Part shown: in pieces, positions 43,863 to 53,483 of the stretch
Layout of the letters: each line of letters begins with the position of its first letter
How positions within the stretch are numbered: the stretch's first letter is position 1
From: Bradyrhizobium hereditatis
GTDB taxonomy: Bacteria; Pseudomonadota; Alphaproteobacteria; Rhizobiales; Xanthobacteraceae
Reading direction: 5' to 3'
Length of the DNA: 64,000 bases
Assembly (NCBI RefSeq): GCF_020329435.1
Contig: NZ_JAGKJK010000008.1
Span: 1 to 64,000 of the forward strand
The notes under the pieces: generated by a model
The model's input: the letters and a program-made list of their open reading frames with translations, nothing else
What the model was told of the DNA's origin: nothing
The model's database searches: none
Made by a program: the position numbers and the translations under genes

Positions 43863-45287
43863 TTACTTCTTCGGCGGCGTCGGCCACGGCCGCTGCGGAC
43901 CGCGCAGGCCTTCGAACGCCTTGGCCATGCCGAGCACGCCGAGATCGTCGAAGCGGCGGCCGATGATCTGCACGCCAATCGGGAAACCGTTCTTGTCGTA
44001 GCCGCCATTGATCGAAAGGGCCGGGTTTTCCGACATATTCCACGGCACGGTATAGCAGATGTGCTCGAACGGCTTGTCGGGATCGTTGATTGGCGAAGCA
44101 AACTCCGCAGGGAAGCTCACGACCGGCGACACCGGAGAAATCACGTAATCGAGCTCGAAGAACAGTTTTGCCGCGGCTGCGCGGATCGCCATCGTGGCGT
44201 TGAAGCCTCTGATGACGTCGACACCGGAAAGCCGTGCGCCGGCCTCCGCCCATTTCTGGATATAGGGTAGCGCCTTGGCGCGCTCCTCGGGAGATAGCTT
44301 CGAAAGATCGTCCCACATCCGGGCGCGCCAGAAATTATCGAGCCCGTCGAGCATCTCGCGCGTCAGGATGCCGTCGACTTCAGTCACGACGGCGCCGGCG
44401 GATTCAAACGCTTTGGCTGCCTCGACGACGACGCTTCGTACCTCGCTTTCCAGCGCTTGTCCGGTGCCGGCATCGAGCATCAGGCCGATGCGCATCTTAC
44501 GTGGCGACTTGTCGTGTGTCTTCCAGTGAATGCTATCGTCCGCCGGCAGGCTCATGCCGTCGCGGCGATCCGGCTTCGACAGCACGCACATCATCAGCGC
44601 CGCATCGTCGACGGTGCGGGTCATGGGACCCGCGACGCGGCCGACATAGGGCGGATCGATCGGCACGCGCCCCAGACTCGGCTTCAGCGCGACGAGACCG
44701 CACCAACAGGCCGGCAGCCGCACCGAGCCGCCGATATCTGTGCCGAGATGCAGGGGGCCGTAACCGGCCGCACCTGCCGCGCCTGCGCCCGACGAGGACC
44801 CTCCGGGATTCTTGCTGAGGTCCCAGGGATTACGGGTGAGGGGATGGAAGCTGGAGAGACCCGACGACAGCATGCCGTAGTCCGGCATCGTCGTCTTGGA
44901 GAAGATGATCGCGCCGGATTCGCGCTGGCGCGCGGCGGGCGGCGCATCCTTCTCGGCCGGCACCTGCCTCACACTAGCGGCGCCGAGCGGGATCGGCTGG
45001 CCCTTGGTGGCGATGTTGTCCTTGATGGTAACCGGCACGCCGTCGAGCGCGCCCGCCGGCTCGCCCCGCTGATAGCGCTCGGTCGAGGCCTTCGCGGCAG
45101 CGCGTGCGCCGTCGGGATCGAAGAGATAGAGCGCCTTGATGTGCGGCTCCCACGCCGCGACATGCTCGATCACTTCCTCCAGCACTTCCGAGGGCGAGAA
45201 CTGCTTGGCGCGATAGCCCGCGATCAGGTCAGTCGCGGACAGGTCATGCAGCGAGGTGATCTCTTCTTCGGCGCCTGGTTTATGCAT
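43863..45287 (-). CDS. Amidase (amidase-signature family)
   Basis: The 474-residue amidase-signature enzyme has the Ser-Ser-Lys triad: Lys in 'GVPVTIKDNIATKG', the Gly/Ser-rich 'NPGGSSSGAGAAGAAGYGP' with the cis-Ser, and the nucleophile Ser in 'LGTDIGGSVRLPA'. It hydrolyses an amide to acid and ammonia. Its 5' end overlaps the M20 gene's 3' end by 8 nt, so it belongs to an operon with M20 and M81 enzymes and probably follows them in degrading peptides or acyl-amides. Confidence 0.93.
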   Translation of the reverse strand: MHKPGAEEEITSLHDLSATDLIAGYRAKQFSPSEVLEEVIEHVAAWEPHIKALYLFDPDGARAAAKASTERYQRGEPAGALDGVPVTIKDNIATKGQPIPLGAASVRQVPAEKDAPPAARQRESGAIIFSKTTMPDYGMLSSGLSSFHPLTRNPWDLSKNPGGSSSGAGAAGAAGYGPLHLGTDIGGSVRLPACWCGLVALKPSLGRVPIDPPYVGRVAGPMTRTVDDAALMMCVLSKPDRRDGMSLPADDSIHWKTHDKSPRKMRIGLMLDAGTGQALESEVRSVVVEAAKAFESAGAVVTEVDGILTREMLDGLDNFWRARMWDDLSKLSPEERAKALPYIQKWAEAGARLSGVDVIRGFNATMAIRAAAAKLFFELDYVISPVSPVVSFPAEFASPINDPDKPFEHICYTVPWNMSENPALSINGGYDKNGFPIGVQIIGRRFDDLGVLGMAKAFEGLRGPQRPWPTPPKK

Positions 45288-46452
45288 GCGAACCTACCGG
45301 CAAACGGGTTTCGATGATGCGGGCGAACATGCTGGCGCCGATCGGCAGGATCTTATCGTCGAGGACGTAGCCAGGATTGTGCACCGGCACCGAGCCGTCA
45401 TGGCCGATCCAGAAATAGGCGCCGGGCACCTCCTGCATCATATCGGCAAAGTCCTCGCTGCCCATCTTCGGCGCTGCGCGCGTAAACACATTGGTGGGAT
45501 CGACCACGGTCTTGGCCACGGCTTCAACCACCCTGGACTGTTCTTCCTGGTTGATGAGGACGCTGAAGGTGTCGCGGATATCGGCGGTTATTTCGCACTC
45601 GAACGTCGCGGCAACTCCGGCGCAGATCGCGCGCATGCGGTCGCGGATCAGCGCCCGCACGCCGTCGTCGAAGGCGCGCACCGTGCCGCCGAGCCTGGCG
45701 TCGCCGGGGATCACGTTGTTCGCGGAGCCGGCATGGATCTGCGTGACCGACAGCACCGCCGCCTTCAACGGATCGACATTGCGGCTGACGATAGTCTGCA
45801 GCGCCTGCGCCAGCGTGGTCGCGATCACGACCGCATCCTTGGAGCGCTCCGGCATCGCGCCATGCGCGCCATAGCCCTGGATCGTGATGTCGAAGAAGTC
45901 GGCGCCGGCCATCGCCGGGCCCGGCAGGATCGCGATCTCGCCGTGATTGAGATCTGGCGCGTTGTGCAGGCCGTAGACCTCGTCGCAGGGGAATTTCTGG
46001 AATAGGCCGTCCTTGATCATGGCGCGCGCACCGCCGAGGCCTTCCTCGGCAGGCTGGAAGATGAAATGGACGGTGCCGTCGAAATTTCTGGTCTCGGCCA
46101 GATAGCGCGCGGTGCCGAGCAGCATGGTGGTGTGGCCGTCATGGCCGCAGCCGTGGAAGCGGCCGGGGATGGTCGAGCGCCATTTCAGGTTGGTATTCTC
46201 CTCCATCGGCAGCGCGTCCATGTCGGCGCGCAGGCCGATGCGCTTGCCGCCGCTGCCCTTGCCCTTGAGCACGCCAATTACGCCGGTGCCGCCGAGGCCG
46301 CGATGCACCTCGATGCCCCATCCCTTGAGCTTCTCGGCGACGATGCCGGAAGTGCGCACTTCCTCGAAACCGATCTCGGGATGGGCATGCAGATCGCGTC
46401 TGATGGCGGTGAGTTCCTCGGCGTAGCCGTCGATGCGTTCGAGAGTGGGCAT
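45280..46452 (-). CDS. M20 family aminoacylase/amidohydrolase (hippurate-hydrolase type)
   Basis: The 390-residue enzyme has metal-binding and catalytic motifs 'GLRADMDALPMEE', 'HGCGHDGHTTMLLG' and 'FIFQPAEEGLGGARAMI', as in HipO/AbgB-like amidohydrolases that cleave N-acyl amino acids. The lid domain is in the middle (about 185-300) and 'GSEDFADMMQEVPGAYFWIG' gives the late metal ligand region. No signal peptide, so it is cytoplasmic. It starts 5 nt after the M81 stop and overlaps the amidase. Confidence 0.93.
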   Translation of the reverse strand: MPTLERIDGYAEELTAIRRDLHAHPEIGFEEVRTSGIVAEKLKGWGIEVHRGLGGTGVIGVLKGKGSGGKRIGLRADMDALPMEENTNLKWRSTIPGRFHGCGHDGHTTMLLGTARYLAETRNFDGTVHFIFQPAEEGLGGARAMIKDGLFQKFPCDEVYGLHNAPDLNHGEIAILPGPAMAGADFFDITIQGYGAHGAMPERSKDAVVIATTLAQALQTIVSRNVDPLKAAVLSVTQIHAGSANNVIPGDARLGGTVRAFDDGVRALIRDRMRAICAGVAATFECEITADIRDTFSVLINQEEQSRVVEAVAKTVVDPTNVFTRAAPKMGSEDFADMMQEVPGAYFWIGHDGSVPVHNPGYVLDDKILPIGASMFARIIETRLPVGSHA

Positions 46453-46457
46453 GTCTG

Positions 46458-47984
46458 TTATCCCGTGACTGTTAAGCGTGATGGGGCGGATGGGGTGAAC
46501 GCGGGGCCGTTCGGCTTGATGCGGATGCCCGGACGCAGCCGCGTCCAGGGTAGATCAGCCGTATCGGCCGGCATCGCACCGGGCGCGGCGCAGATCAGAA
46601 TCTTTTCGGCGATCGGTTCGAAATCGGCGCGGAAGTGCACCGAGCTCTTGTTGACCAGGATTTTCTGCTCGGTCGGCTCGATGCCGACATAACGGTACAT
46701 CGACTGATCCGCGAGCTGCGCCTTGTAGGAGGCGACGACGACTCTGATATCACCGATCCGCAGGCATGCCGACGGTCCCATGTCCATGTCGCGGCCGCCA
46801 TAATAGGGACCGGGCGCCACGAACTTTCCGTCGGACAGTTTTTCGATGACGAATGTTTCCTTGTAAGGCGAGTCTCCGGGAATGCCGGACTTGCCGCCGA
46901 GCGACAGCGTCGCGGTGGCGCCGACGCCGGCCGCATGCGCGGCTCTCGCCGAGGCCGGATCATAGATCACGCCGGTGGCGCCGGATGCCTTGTTGCGCAC
47001 CAGCGCGCGCAGCATGCCGGTGGTGTCGGAATCGCCGCCCGCGCCGGGATTGTCCTGGGTGTCGGCGATGATGATCGGCCGGGTCGCCGATTTTGCCAGC
47101 TCCATGGCGAGGCGCACGCCTTCATCGGGCGAATAGATGCGGCCGTCGAAATCGTTCTCATGGCTCTCGACGAGGGCGGCGATCTTGTCGGCTGCCGCAT
47201 CGGCCTCGGCCTGCGTCCGGCCATAGGCGAACACGCTCGGGCCGCAATGCGCAAAATCAGCGGCCGGGAAGCCCGGAGCGAACGACAGCGTCGGCACCGC
47301 GTCGCTTTCGAGCGCGGCGAGCTTTTCGTAGATGCTCTTGGTCGGCTGGTCATTGGTGCATTGCCAGCTTATCGGGATCAGGAACGGCAATTGCCGGAAC
47401 GCTCTTGCAAAACGCGTCTTCGACTTCAGGAGCAGCGCAAGGTGTCTGGCGCAGGCGCGGCCGGTGCCGGCCATGTCGACATGAGGATAGGTGCGGTAGG
47501 CGATCAGTGCATCGGCATGCCCGATCATTTCGGGCGAGACGTTGGCGTGGAGATCGAGGCTCGCGACCAGCGGCAGGTCGTTGCCGATCACCTTGCGCAC
47601 GCGGGCAAGGATTTCGCCTTCGCCATCGTCGTGCTGTTCGGTGACCATGGCGCCGTGCAGATCGAGATAGACGGCATCGATCGGCCCGGCATTGGCGATG
47701 CCGTCGACCATTTCTTTCATCACGCGTTCGAACGCATCCGTCGTGACATGCGCCGAGGGACTGGCGGCCGCGGAGATCGTCGGGACCAGCTCCCAGCCAT
47801 TGGCTTCGGCCACCTCGACGAAACCGGCGAGGCCAACATTGATCTTGCGCATGACCTTGAGCACGTCAGCGCCGTGCGCCATTGCCGGCCAGCCGCCACC
47901 GTGAATGAAATCCTGGTAGGTCGCCTTGGTCGGCGCGAAAGTATTGGTCTCGTGCAAGAAGCCGCCGACGGCGATGCGGGTCAT
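46458..47984 (-). CDS. M81 family metallopeptidase (MlrC-like)
   Basis: The 508-residue protein belongs to the family founded by microcystinase MlrC, which finishes breakdown of linearised cyclic peptides. Visible motifs are 'AVGGFLHETNTFAPTKATY' near the start, 'VYLDLHGAMVTEQHDDGEGE', 'ASLDLHANVSPEMIGHADALIAYRTYPHVDM' region with likely zinc ligands, and 'ADTQDNPGAGGDSDTTGML' in the C-terminal part. It is cytoplasmic and adjacent to peptide transporter genes, which suggests it cleaves an imported peptide. It is separated from the ABC genes by a repeat. Confidence 0.92.
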   Translation of the reverse strand: MTRIAVGGFLHETNTFAPTKATYQDFIHGGGWPAMAHGADVLKVMRKINVGLAGFVEVAEANGWELVPTISAAASPSAHVTTDAFERVMKEMVDGIANAGPIDAVYLDLHGAMVTEQHDDGEGEILARVRKVIGNDLPLVASLDLHANVSPEMIGHADALIAYRTYPHVDMAGTGRACARHLALLLKSKTRFARAFRQLPFLIPISWQCTNDQPTKSIYEKLAALESDAVPTLSFAPGFPAADFAHCGPSVFAYGRTQAEADAAADKIAALVESHENDFDGRIYSPDEGVRLAMELAKSATRPIIIADTQDNPGAGGDSDTTGMLRALVRNKASGATGVIYDPASARAAHAAGVGATATLSLGGKSGIPGDSPYKETFVIEKLSDGKFVAPGPYYGGRDMDMGPSACLRIGDIRVVVASYKAQLADQSMYRYVGIEPTEQKILVNKSSVHFRADFEPIAEKILICAAPGAMPADTADLPWTRLRPGIRIKPNGPAFTPSAPSRLTVTG

Positions 47985-48080
47985 TTTACCTCAGCCACTG
48001 TTCTTGGTTTGGGGGACGTTAAGCGGGACATCGTGGCAAGCGCAAGCCGGAGAGCAATTCCGTTTTGCATGCCGCCCCAC

Positions 48081-48195
48081 CGTCATTGCGAGCGGAGCGA
48101 CTTGTCCGCCGTAGCTCGAAGAGCGAAGGCGGAAGCAATCCATCTCTCGGCACGACGGATAGATGGATTGCTTCGTCGCTGCGCTCGCAAGGACG
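48081..48195. repeat. REP-like palindrome, type C
   Basis: CGTCATTGCGAGCGGAGCGA ... GCTGCGCTCGCAAGGACG with inner GAAGCAATCCATC / GATGGATTGCTTC arms. It lies between the ABC ATPase and M81 genes. Confidence 0.75.
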
Positions 48196-48203
48196 CGGAG
48201 AGG

Positions 48204-49844
48204 CTACTCCGCCGCCACTTCGACCGCCCGGAAATTGGCAAAATCCCAGCCACGTCCCGGCGCCGCGTCAAGCAGCGCCTTGGTGTAGGCCTGCTGCGGA
48301 TGAGTCAGCACCTCTGCGGCCGGTCCCTGTTCCACAATGCGGCCATGCTGCATCACGGCGACGTCGTCGCAGATCTGCGCTGCGACGCGCAGGTCATGGG
48401 TGATGAATAGTAGCGCGATGCCCAGACGCTTCTGGATTTCGTCGAGCAGTTCGAGGACCTGCGCCTGCACGGAGACGTCGAGGGCGGACACCGCCTCATC
48501 CGCAACGAGAACGTCGGGATCGAGCGCGAGCGCGCGGGCGATCGCGATGCGCTGGCGCTGGCCGCCGGAGAATTGGTGCGGGTAACGCGACACTGCGTCC
48601 GCCGGCAGGTCAACCAACTCCAGCAGTTCGCGCGCCCGGGCCAAGGCTTCGGCGCGCGGCATGCCATAATTGATCGGGCCCTCCGCAATGGTCTCGCCAA
48701 TTGCGACGCGCGGATTGAGCGAGCGATAGGGGTCCTGGAAGATGATCTGGATCTTCTTGCGGTGTGGCTGCAGGAGCCGCCGCGACAAATCCGAAATCTC
48801 GCGACCGGCCAGTCGCACGCCGCCGGAAGTCGGATCGATGAGGCGGACGATGCAGCGCGCCACCGTCGACTTGCCCGATCCGCTCTCGCCGACGATGCCG
48901 AGGGTGCGGCCCTTGCGCAGGGTGAGGGTCACCTCCTTGGCAGCGGCGACTTCGCGGGTTTTTCCAAAGAAGGAACGCTCGCGATAGACTTTGCCGAGCT
49001 CGTTGGCTTCCAGCACGACCGGTTCATTGGTCTCCGCCCGCGGAGGCCGCGGCACCAGGCTCGGCACCGACGAGAGCAGGTTGCGGGTATATTCCATGTT
49101 CGGTGTGCGCAGGATGGTTTCGAGCGTGCCGGTCTCGACCAGCTTGCCATAACGCATCACGGCGACGCGGTCGGCGATCTCAGCCACCACGCCCATGTCG
49201 TGGGTGATGAACAGCACCGCGGTGCCGTGGTCGCGCTGCAGGTCGCGGATCAGAGTCAGGATCTGCTTCTGCGTGGTGACGTCGAGCGCGGTCGTCGGTT
49301 CGTCCGCGATCAGGAGTTTCGGTTCGAGCACCAGGGCCATCGCGATCATAATGCGCTGGCGCTGCCCGCCGGACAGCCGGTGCGGGTAGGAGGCGAAGAT
49401 GCGCTCCACGTCGGGCAGCCGGACATGCTCCATCATTGCGAGAATCTTCTGTCGCCGCGCGCGGGCGTCGAGACTGGTGTGGACGCGCAAGACTTCGTCG
49501 ATCTGGCGGCCGACCGGCACGACCGGGTTGAGCGCCGTCATCGGCTCCTGAAAGATCATCGCCATCCGCGTGGCGCGGAGTTCACGCAAGCGACGGTCGG
49601 AGGCCGCGAGCAATTCCTCGCCGACCAGCTTGACGCTGCCGCCGGTCGGGGTCAGCGCGCCTTTCTGCAGGAGTCCCATCACGGTGAGCGAGGTCACGGA
49701 CTTGCCGGAGCCGCTTTCGCCGACGACGCACAGTGTCTCGCCGTCGCGGACCTGCAAGGAAACGCCGTCGATGATGCGCGGGCCGCCGGATTTTTTGCCG
49801 AGGCTGACGACGAGATTTTCGATGTCGAGAACGATGTCGGTCAT
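48204..49844 (-). CDS. Dipeptide/oligopeptide ABC transporter, double ATPase (DppDF fusion type)
   Basis: The 546-residue protein holds two complete nucleotide-binding domains. Domain 1: Walker A VVGESGSGKSVTSL, signature LSGGQRQRIMIAMAL, Walker B LLIADEPTTALDV. Domain 2 from about 280: GIVGESGSGKSTVARC, FSGGQRQRIAIARAL, VLVADEAVSALDV. Each ends with the Opp/Dpp-type oligopeptide C-terminal extension. It powers import of peptides or similar compounds through the two permeases encoded upstream on the same strand. One polypeptide replaces separate DppD and DppF. Confidence 0.95.
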   Translation of the reverse strand: MTDIVLDIENLVVSLGKKSGGPRIIDGVSLQVRDGETLCVVGESGSGKSVTSLTVMGLLQKGALTPTGGSVKLVGEELLAASDRRLRELRATRMAMIFQEPMTALNPVVPVGRQIDEVLRVHTSLDARARRQKILAMMEHVRLPDVERIFASYPHRLSGGQRQRIMIAMALVLEPKLLIADEPTTALDVTTQKQILTLIRDLQRDHGTAVLFITHDMGVVAEIADRVAVMRYGKLVETGTLETILRTPNMEYTRNLLSSVPSLVPRPPRAETNEPVVLEANELGKVYRERSFFGKTREVAAAKEVTLTLRKGRTLGIVGESGSGKSTVARCIVRLIDPTSGGVRLAGREISDLSRRLLQPHRKKIQIIFQDPYRSLNPRVAIGETIAEGPINYGMPRAEALARARELLELVDLPADAVSRYPHQFSGGQRQRIAIARALALDPDVLVADEAVSALDVSVQAQVLELLDEIQKRLGIALLFITHDLRVAAQICDDVAVMQHGRIVEQGPAAEVLTHPQQAYTKALLDAAPGRGWDFANFRAVEVAAE

Positions 49845-49860
49845 TTCACTTCATTTCTGG

Positions 49861-49981
49861 CGTCATTGTGAGGAGCCAACGGGTCGCGCGAAGCGCGCGC
49901 CTGATGACAGGCTCCACGACGAAGCAATCCATTCTTTCTTGATGCGGCGAGATGGATTGCTTCGCTTCGCTCGCAATGACG
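49861..49981. repeat. REP-like palindrome, type C (composite)
   Basis: CGTCATTGTGAGGAGCCAACGGG...GCGAAGCGCGCGCC, then GAAGCAATCCATTC and GATGGATTGCTTCGC ending CTCGCAATGACGG. It is almost the same composite as 51949-52062, and lies between the permease and ATPase genes. Confidence 0.75.
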
Positions 49982-49995
49982 GAGGGAGAACGTAT

Positions 49996-50886
49996 TCACT
50001 TCCCAGCCTCCCGCTGCTTCATGCGCGGATCGAGCGCATCGCGGGCGGCGTCGCCGATCAAATTGACGCTGAGAATCGCGATCGACAGGAGCAGGCCCGG
50101 CCAGAAGATCAACGAAGGTTTTACCTGGAAGTAGGCACGGCCTTCGGCCATGATGTTGCCCCAGGTCGGCGTTTCCGGGCTGATGCCGGCGCCGAGGAAC
50201 GACAGGATCGCTTCGGTGAGAATGGCCGATGCGGCGACGTAAGTTCCCTGCACGATCAGCGGCGCCACGGTGTTCGGCATCAAATGCCGCCACATGATCT
50301 TGGGCAGGCTGCTGCCGACCGAGATCGCGGCTTCGACATAGGGCTCCTCGCGCGCTGACAGCACCACCGAGCGCACCAGCCGCGCGACGCGCGGAATTTC
50401 GGGAATGGTGATTGCGACCAGCACCGTCATCAGGCTGGCGCCGGAGAGCGATACAACGGCGATCGCAAGCAGAATGGCGGGGATAGCCATCAGGCCGTCC
50501 ATCACCCGCATCATCACGGCGTCGACCCATTTGAAGAAGCCGGATACGAGCCCGATCACGAGCCCGATGCTGATCGAGAAGATCGCAGCGCCTAGACCGA
50601 TCAGAAGCGAAATCCGTCCGCCATAGATGATACGTGACAGTAGGTCGCGGCCAAAGGCGTCTGTGCCGAGCAGGAATTGCGCGCTGGATGGCTTCAGCCG
50701 CTGCGCCGGCGCCAGCAATTGCGGGTCGTGCGGCGCGAGCAGGGGAGCCGCGATCGACATGGCGATGATCAGCCCGAGGCAGATGGTCGCCCCCGCGATG
50801 ATCGGCGTCGATGTGAGAAATCCCAGTTTTGGCCGGAACGGCGTGGTGACCGGAATTGACGGTTCGGGAAGGGTATCGATCGCCAT
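49996..50886 (-). CDS. Peptide ABC transporter permease (DppC-like)
   Basis: The 296-residue protein has five or six membrane helices. The OppC-type N-terminal region carries 'LLAPHDPQLLAPAQRLKPSSAQFLLGTDAFGRDLLSRIIYGGR', and the EAA-loop 'YVEAAISVGSSLPKIMWRHLMPN' contacts the ATPase. It ends 'INLIGDAARDALDPRMKQ'-like (VNLIGDAARDALDPRM). Its start overlaps the DppB-like stop by one base (ATGA), so the two permeases are translationally coupled. Confidence 0.94.
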   Translation of the reverse strand: MAIDTLPEPSIPVTTPFRPKLGFLTSTPIIAGATICLGLIIAMSIAAPLLAPHDPQLLAPAQRLKPSSAQFLLGTDAFGRDLLSRIIYGGRISLLIGLGAAIFSISIGLVIGLVSGFFKWVDAVMMRVMDGLMAIPAILLAIAVVSLSGASLMTVLVAITIPEIPRVARLVRSVVLSAREEPYVEAAISVGSSLPKIMWRHLMPNTVAPLIVQGTYVAASAILTEAILSFLGAGISPETPTWGNIMAEGRAYFQVKPSLIFWPGLLLSIAILSVNLIGDAARDALDPRMKQREAGK

Positions 50887-51827
50887 CAGTAGCGAATCCT
50901 TGGATCAAGCAGGGTATAGGCGACGTCGATCAGGAGATTGACGGTGACGTAGACCAGCGAGGTCAGAAGGATCATCGCCTGGATGACCGGATAATCGCGC
51001 GCCAGCACCGCATCGACGGTGAGGCGGCCGATGCCCGGCAGGTTGAACACGCTCTCGGTGACGACGACGCCGGAAATCAGAAGAGCAAAGCCGGTGCCGA
51101 TCACGGTGATGACGGGTACGGCGGCGTTGCGCAGCGCGTGACGCAGCAGCACGCCGGTCTCGCTGATGCCCTTGGCGCGCGCGGTGCGAACATAGTCCTC
51201 GCCCAGCACGTCCAGCATCGCCGCGCGCGTCATGCGCGCGATCAGCGCGACATAGATAAAAGACAGCGTACAGGTCGGCAGGATGATGCGTTCGAAGAAT
51301 GGGCCGAAGCCTGCGGTGATGCTGCGAAAACCCTGCACCGGCACCCAGCGCAGCTCGATGGCGAAGATCTGGATCAGCAAATAGCCGATCACGAATACCG
51401 GCACGGAGAAGCCGATCACCGACAGGCCCATTACGAAACGGTCGATCCAGGTGCCATGCTTCCACGCTGCAATCACGCCGAGCGGCACCGCTACCAGAAT
51501 GGCCAGGATGATGGTGGAAAGGGCAATCGAGATCGATGGCTCGATGCGCCGGCCGATCAGCGTCAGCACTGGCACGTTCGAAATCAGCGACGTGCCGAGA
51601 TCACCCTGCAACAGCTTGCCGATCCAGGTGAAGAACTGGGTGTAGAGCGGCTCATTGAGGCCGAGTGAGGTGCGGATGCGCTCGAGCTGCTCGGGCGTCG
51701 CATTGTCGCCGGCCAGGATTGCGGCGGGATCGCCGGGCGTCAGCCGCAGCAGGAGAAATACAAACAGCGCGACCACGCCCATTACGGGAATGGCGGCGAG
51801 AATGCGGCGAAGCAGATATCCGAGCAT
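50886..51827 (-). CDS. Peptide ABC transporter permease (DppB-like)
   Basis: The 313-residue protein begins 'MLGYLLRRILAAIPVMGVVA', the standard DppB/OppB opening. It has LTPGDPAAILAG, an EAA loop 'DYVRTARAKGISETGVLLRHALRNA' and the end 'LLIDVAYTLLDPRIRY'. Together with the DppC-like protein it forms the inner-membrane pore. First gene of the permease-ATPase group. Confidence 0.95.
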   Translation of the reverse strand: MLGYLLRRILAAIPVMGVVALFVFLLLRLTPGDPAAILAGDNATPEQLERIRTSLGLNEPLYTQFFTWIGKLLQGDLGTSLISNVPVLTLIGRRIEPSISIALSTIILAILVAVPLGVIAAWKHGTWIDRFVMGLSVIGFSVPVFVIGYLLIQIFAIELRWVPVQGFRSITAGFGPFFERIILPTCTLSFIYVALIARMTRAAMLDVLGEDYVRTARAKGISETGVLLRHALRNAAVPVITVIGTGFALLISGVVVTESVFNLPGIGRLTVDAVLARDYPVIQAMILLTSLVYVTVNLLIDVAYTLLDPRIRY

Positions 51828-51948
51828 CTTGATCCGTCAGTTGTGTTGGCAACGTCGTTGTCAGAAGCGTAACACTTGAGCAAGTCCCGTGCCATCGAAC
51901 CTGCATTTTTTGCGATGCAGCTAGGCGGTTGGATAGCGAGCTCTTTCG

Positions 51949-52062
51949 CGTCATTGCGAGCCAACGGGCCGCGCGAACGCGCGCCCGGTGACAGGCCCCG
52001 CGAAGCAATCCATTCTTCCTTCATGCGGGACTATGGATTGCTTCGCTGCGATCGCAATGACG
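51949..52062. repeat. REP-like palindrome, type C (composite)
   Basis: CGTCATTGCGAGCCAACGGG...GCGAACGCGCGCCC, then GAAGCAATCCATTC / CTATGGATTGCTTCGC ending ATCGCAATGACG. It shares the CCAACGGG segment with 377-430 and 49861-49981. It lies between the M20 gene and the permeases. Confidence 0.75.
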
Positions 52063-52077
52063 GCGGAGAGACCGCCA

Positions 52078-53208
52078 TCACTCCAGCGTCGCCAAAAGTC
52101 CTGCCATCAGGCGGCCGCGTTCGGCAAGGCTGTCGACTTCAATATGTTCGTTCAGCGTGTGGGCGTCGGCGCCGCGGACGCCCAGTCCGTCGAGCGTCGG
52201 GATGCCCATCGCACCAGTAAAATTGCCGTCGGAACCGCCGCCGGCGCTGCCGTGAGGTAATTCAAGGCCAAGCTGCGCGGCAATCCCGCGCGCCTTTTCG
52301 TATAACGCCATGGTGCCGGCATCCGGTTCCCACACCGGTCGGGTGACGCCGCGCGTCACGGTGAAGGTCACGTCGTTGCTTGTGCCTGAAAGAGCCAGCA
52401 TACGCTCGACGCCACGGTCGAGATCGGCCTGGCGCTTCGCCATGCTCAGTGCCTCGCCGCTGCAGGTGGTGGCGACGCAATTGACCCATTGGCCGCCGTG
52501 CACGATGCCGACCGAGAACGTGCAATCTTCGGTCGTCATGCCGTCGATCGCTATAATCTGGCGTGCCATTTCGCGGATCGCGGAGCGCCCCGAAGAGAGT
52601 GTTGCGCCAGCGTGGCTGGGGCGGCCGACGGCTTGGAGATTGAAGCGCGCAATCGCGTAGCGCCCGGTGACGACACCGTTATTGGGCCGTCCAGGCTCCG
52701 GCACCAGGACATATTTGTTGCGCGCCGCTTCCGCCTCGATGATGTCGCGGGTCGATGGCGTGCCGACTTCCTCGTCAGGCGTGAACAGCACGGTGATCGG
52801 CAGTGGCGTGGTGAACGCCGCGCGGGCCAGTTGGCGGATCGCTTCCAGTGAAAGGTAATTGCCGCCCTTCATGTCGAAGATGCCGGGGCCGAAACATTTG
52901 TTGCCTTCGCGCCGCCACTGCAGCTTCTCGATCGTGCCGACGGGATGAACGGTATCCATGTGGCCGGCGATCAGGATGCCGGGCTTGCCTTGCCGGGGGT
53001 GCGGGAAGCGGGCGCGGACGCAGCCGGCAAAGCCTTGGCGGCCGGCGATGCGCTCGATGGTCGCACCCATGATCGCCATGTCGCGCGCGGCGAGGTCCAG
53101 CATGCGCTCGACGGCGCTCTTGTCCCAGGTCGGGCTCTCACATTCCACCCAGCTACGCAGCCCCTGCAACATGACCTCGGAATCAAAGGGAAGATTGGCT
53201 GGGTTCAT
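52078..53208 (-). CDS. M20 family metallopeptidase (carboxypeptidase G2 / ArgE-DapE type)
   Basis: The 376-residue enzyme has two-zinc site motifs 'ILIAGHMDTVHPVGTIEKL', 'FGPGIFDMKGGNYLSLEAI' and 'VLFTPDEEVGTPSTRDIIE'. It also has the dimer/lid segment with 'HAGATLSSGRSAIREMARQI' and the late 'GSAGGGSDGNFTGAMGIPTLDGLGVRGADAHT'. No signal peptide is seen, so it likely trims imported peptides or acyl-glutamates in the cytoplasm. It is the most upstream gene of the minus-strand peptide cluster, divergent from the binding-protein gene. Confidence 0.93.
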   Translation of the reverse strand: MNPANLPFDSEVMLQGLRSWVECESPTWDKSAVERMLDLAARDMAIMGATIERIAGRQGFAGCVRARFPHPRQGKPGILIAGHMDTVHPVGTIEKLQWRREGNKCFGPGIFDMKGGNYLSLEAIRQLARAAFTTPLPITVLFTPDEEVGTPSTRDIIEAEAARNKYVLVPEPGRPNNGVVTGRYAIARFNLQAVGRPSHAGATLSSGRSAIREMARQIIAIDGMTTEDCTFSVGIVHGGQWVNCVATTCSGEALSMAKRQADLDRGVERMLALSGTSNDVTFTVTRGVTRPVWEPDAGTMALYEKARGIAAQLGLELPHGSAGGGSDGNFTGAMGIPTLDGLGVRGADAHTLNEHIEVDSLAERGRLMAGLLATLE

Positions 53209-53483
53209 GGACTTCTCTTGGGTTTCTTATGTTGATTTTCGAACGGCCGATGGCTCGGCGGCGTTACGAGAATGGTCTCGAGCGCGTTTGTAAAGTGAAA
53301 CATGAGCGCACGGGCGCGCCGCATGCGACAGGGTGGGCCACGCCATAAGCCGATTGACGCGCCGCGCGCTTGATGCAAGTCTTCAAATAGTCAGGATTTA
53401 CAGCGTGTTAGTTCGCCCAAATAACGAACCGCATGCATAATGAATCAGCGGACTTTGACCAGTTTCACGTCAGGAGAGATCGA

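Noticed and set aside
46458..47984. Microcystin degradation locus
   Set aside because: Only an MlrC-like protein is present; MlrA, MlrB and MlrD are missing and the neighbours point to general peptide use.
46635..48410. 591-codon plus-strand ORF opposite the M81 gene
   Set aside because: Shadow frame of the M81 gene that continues through a palindromic repeat; no start signal or domain.
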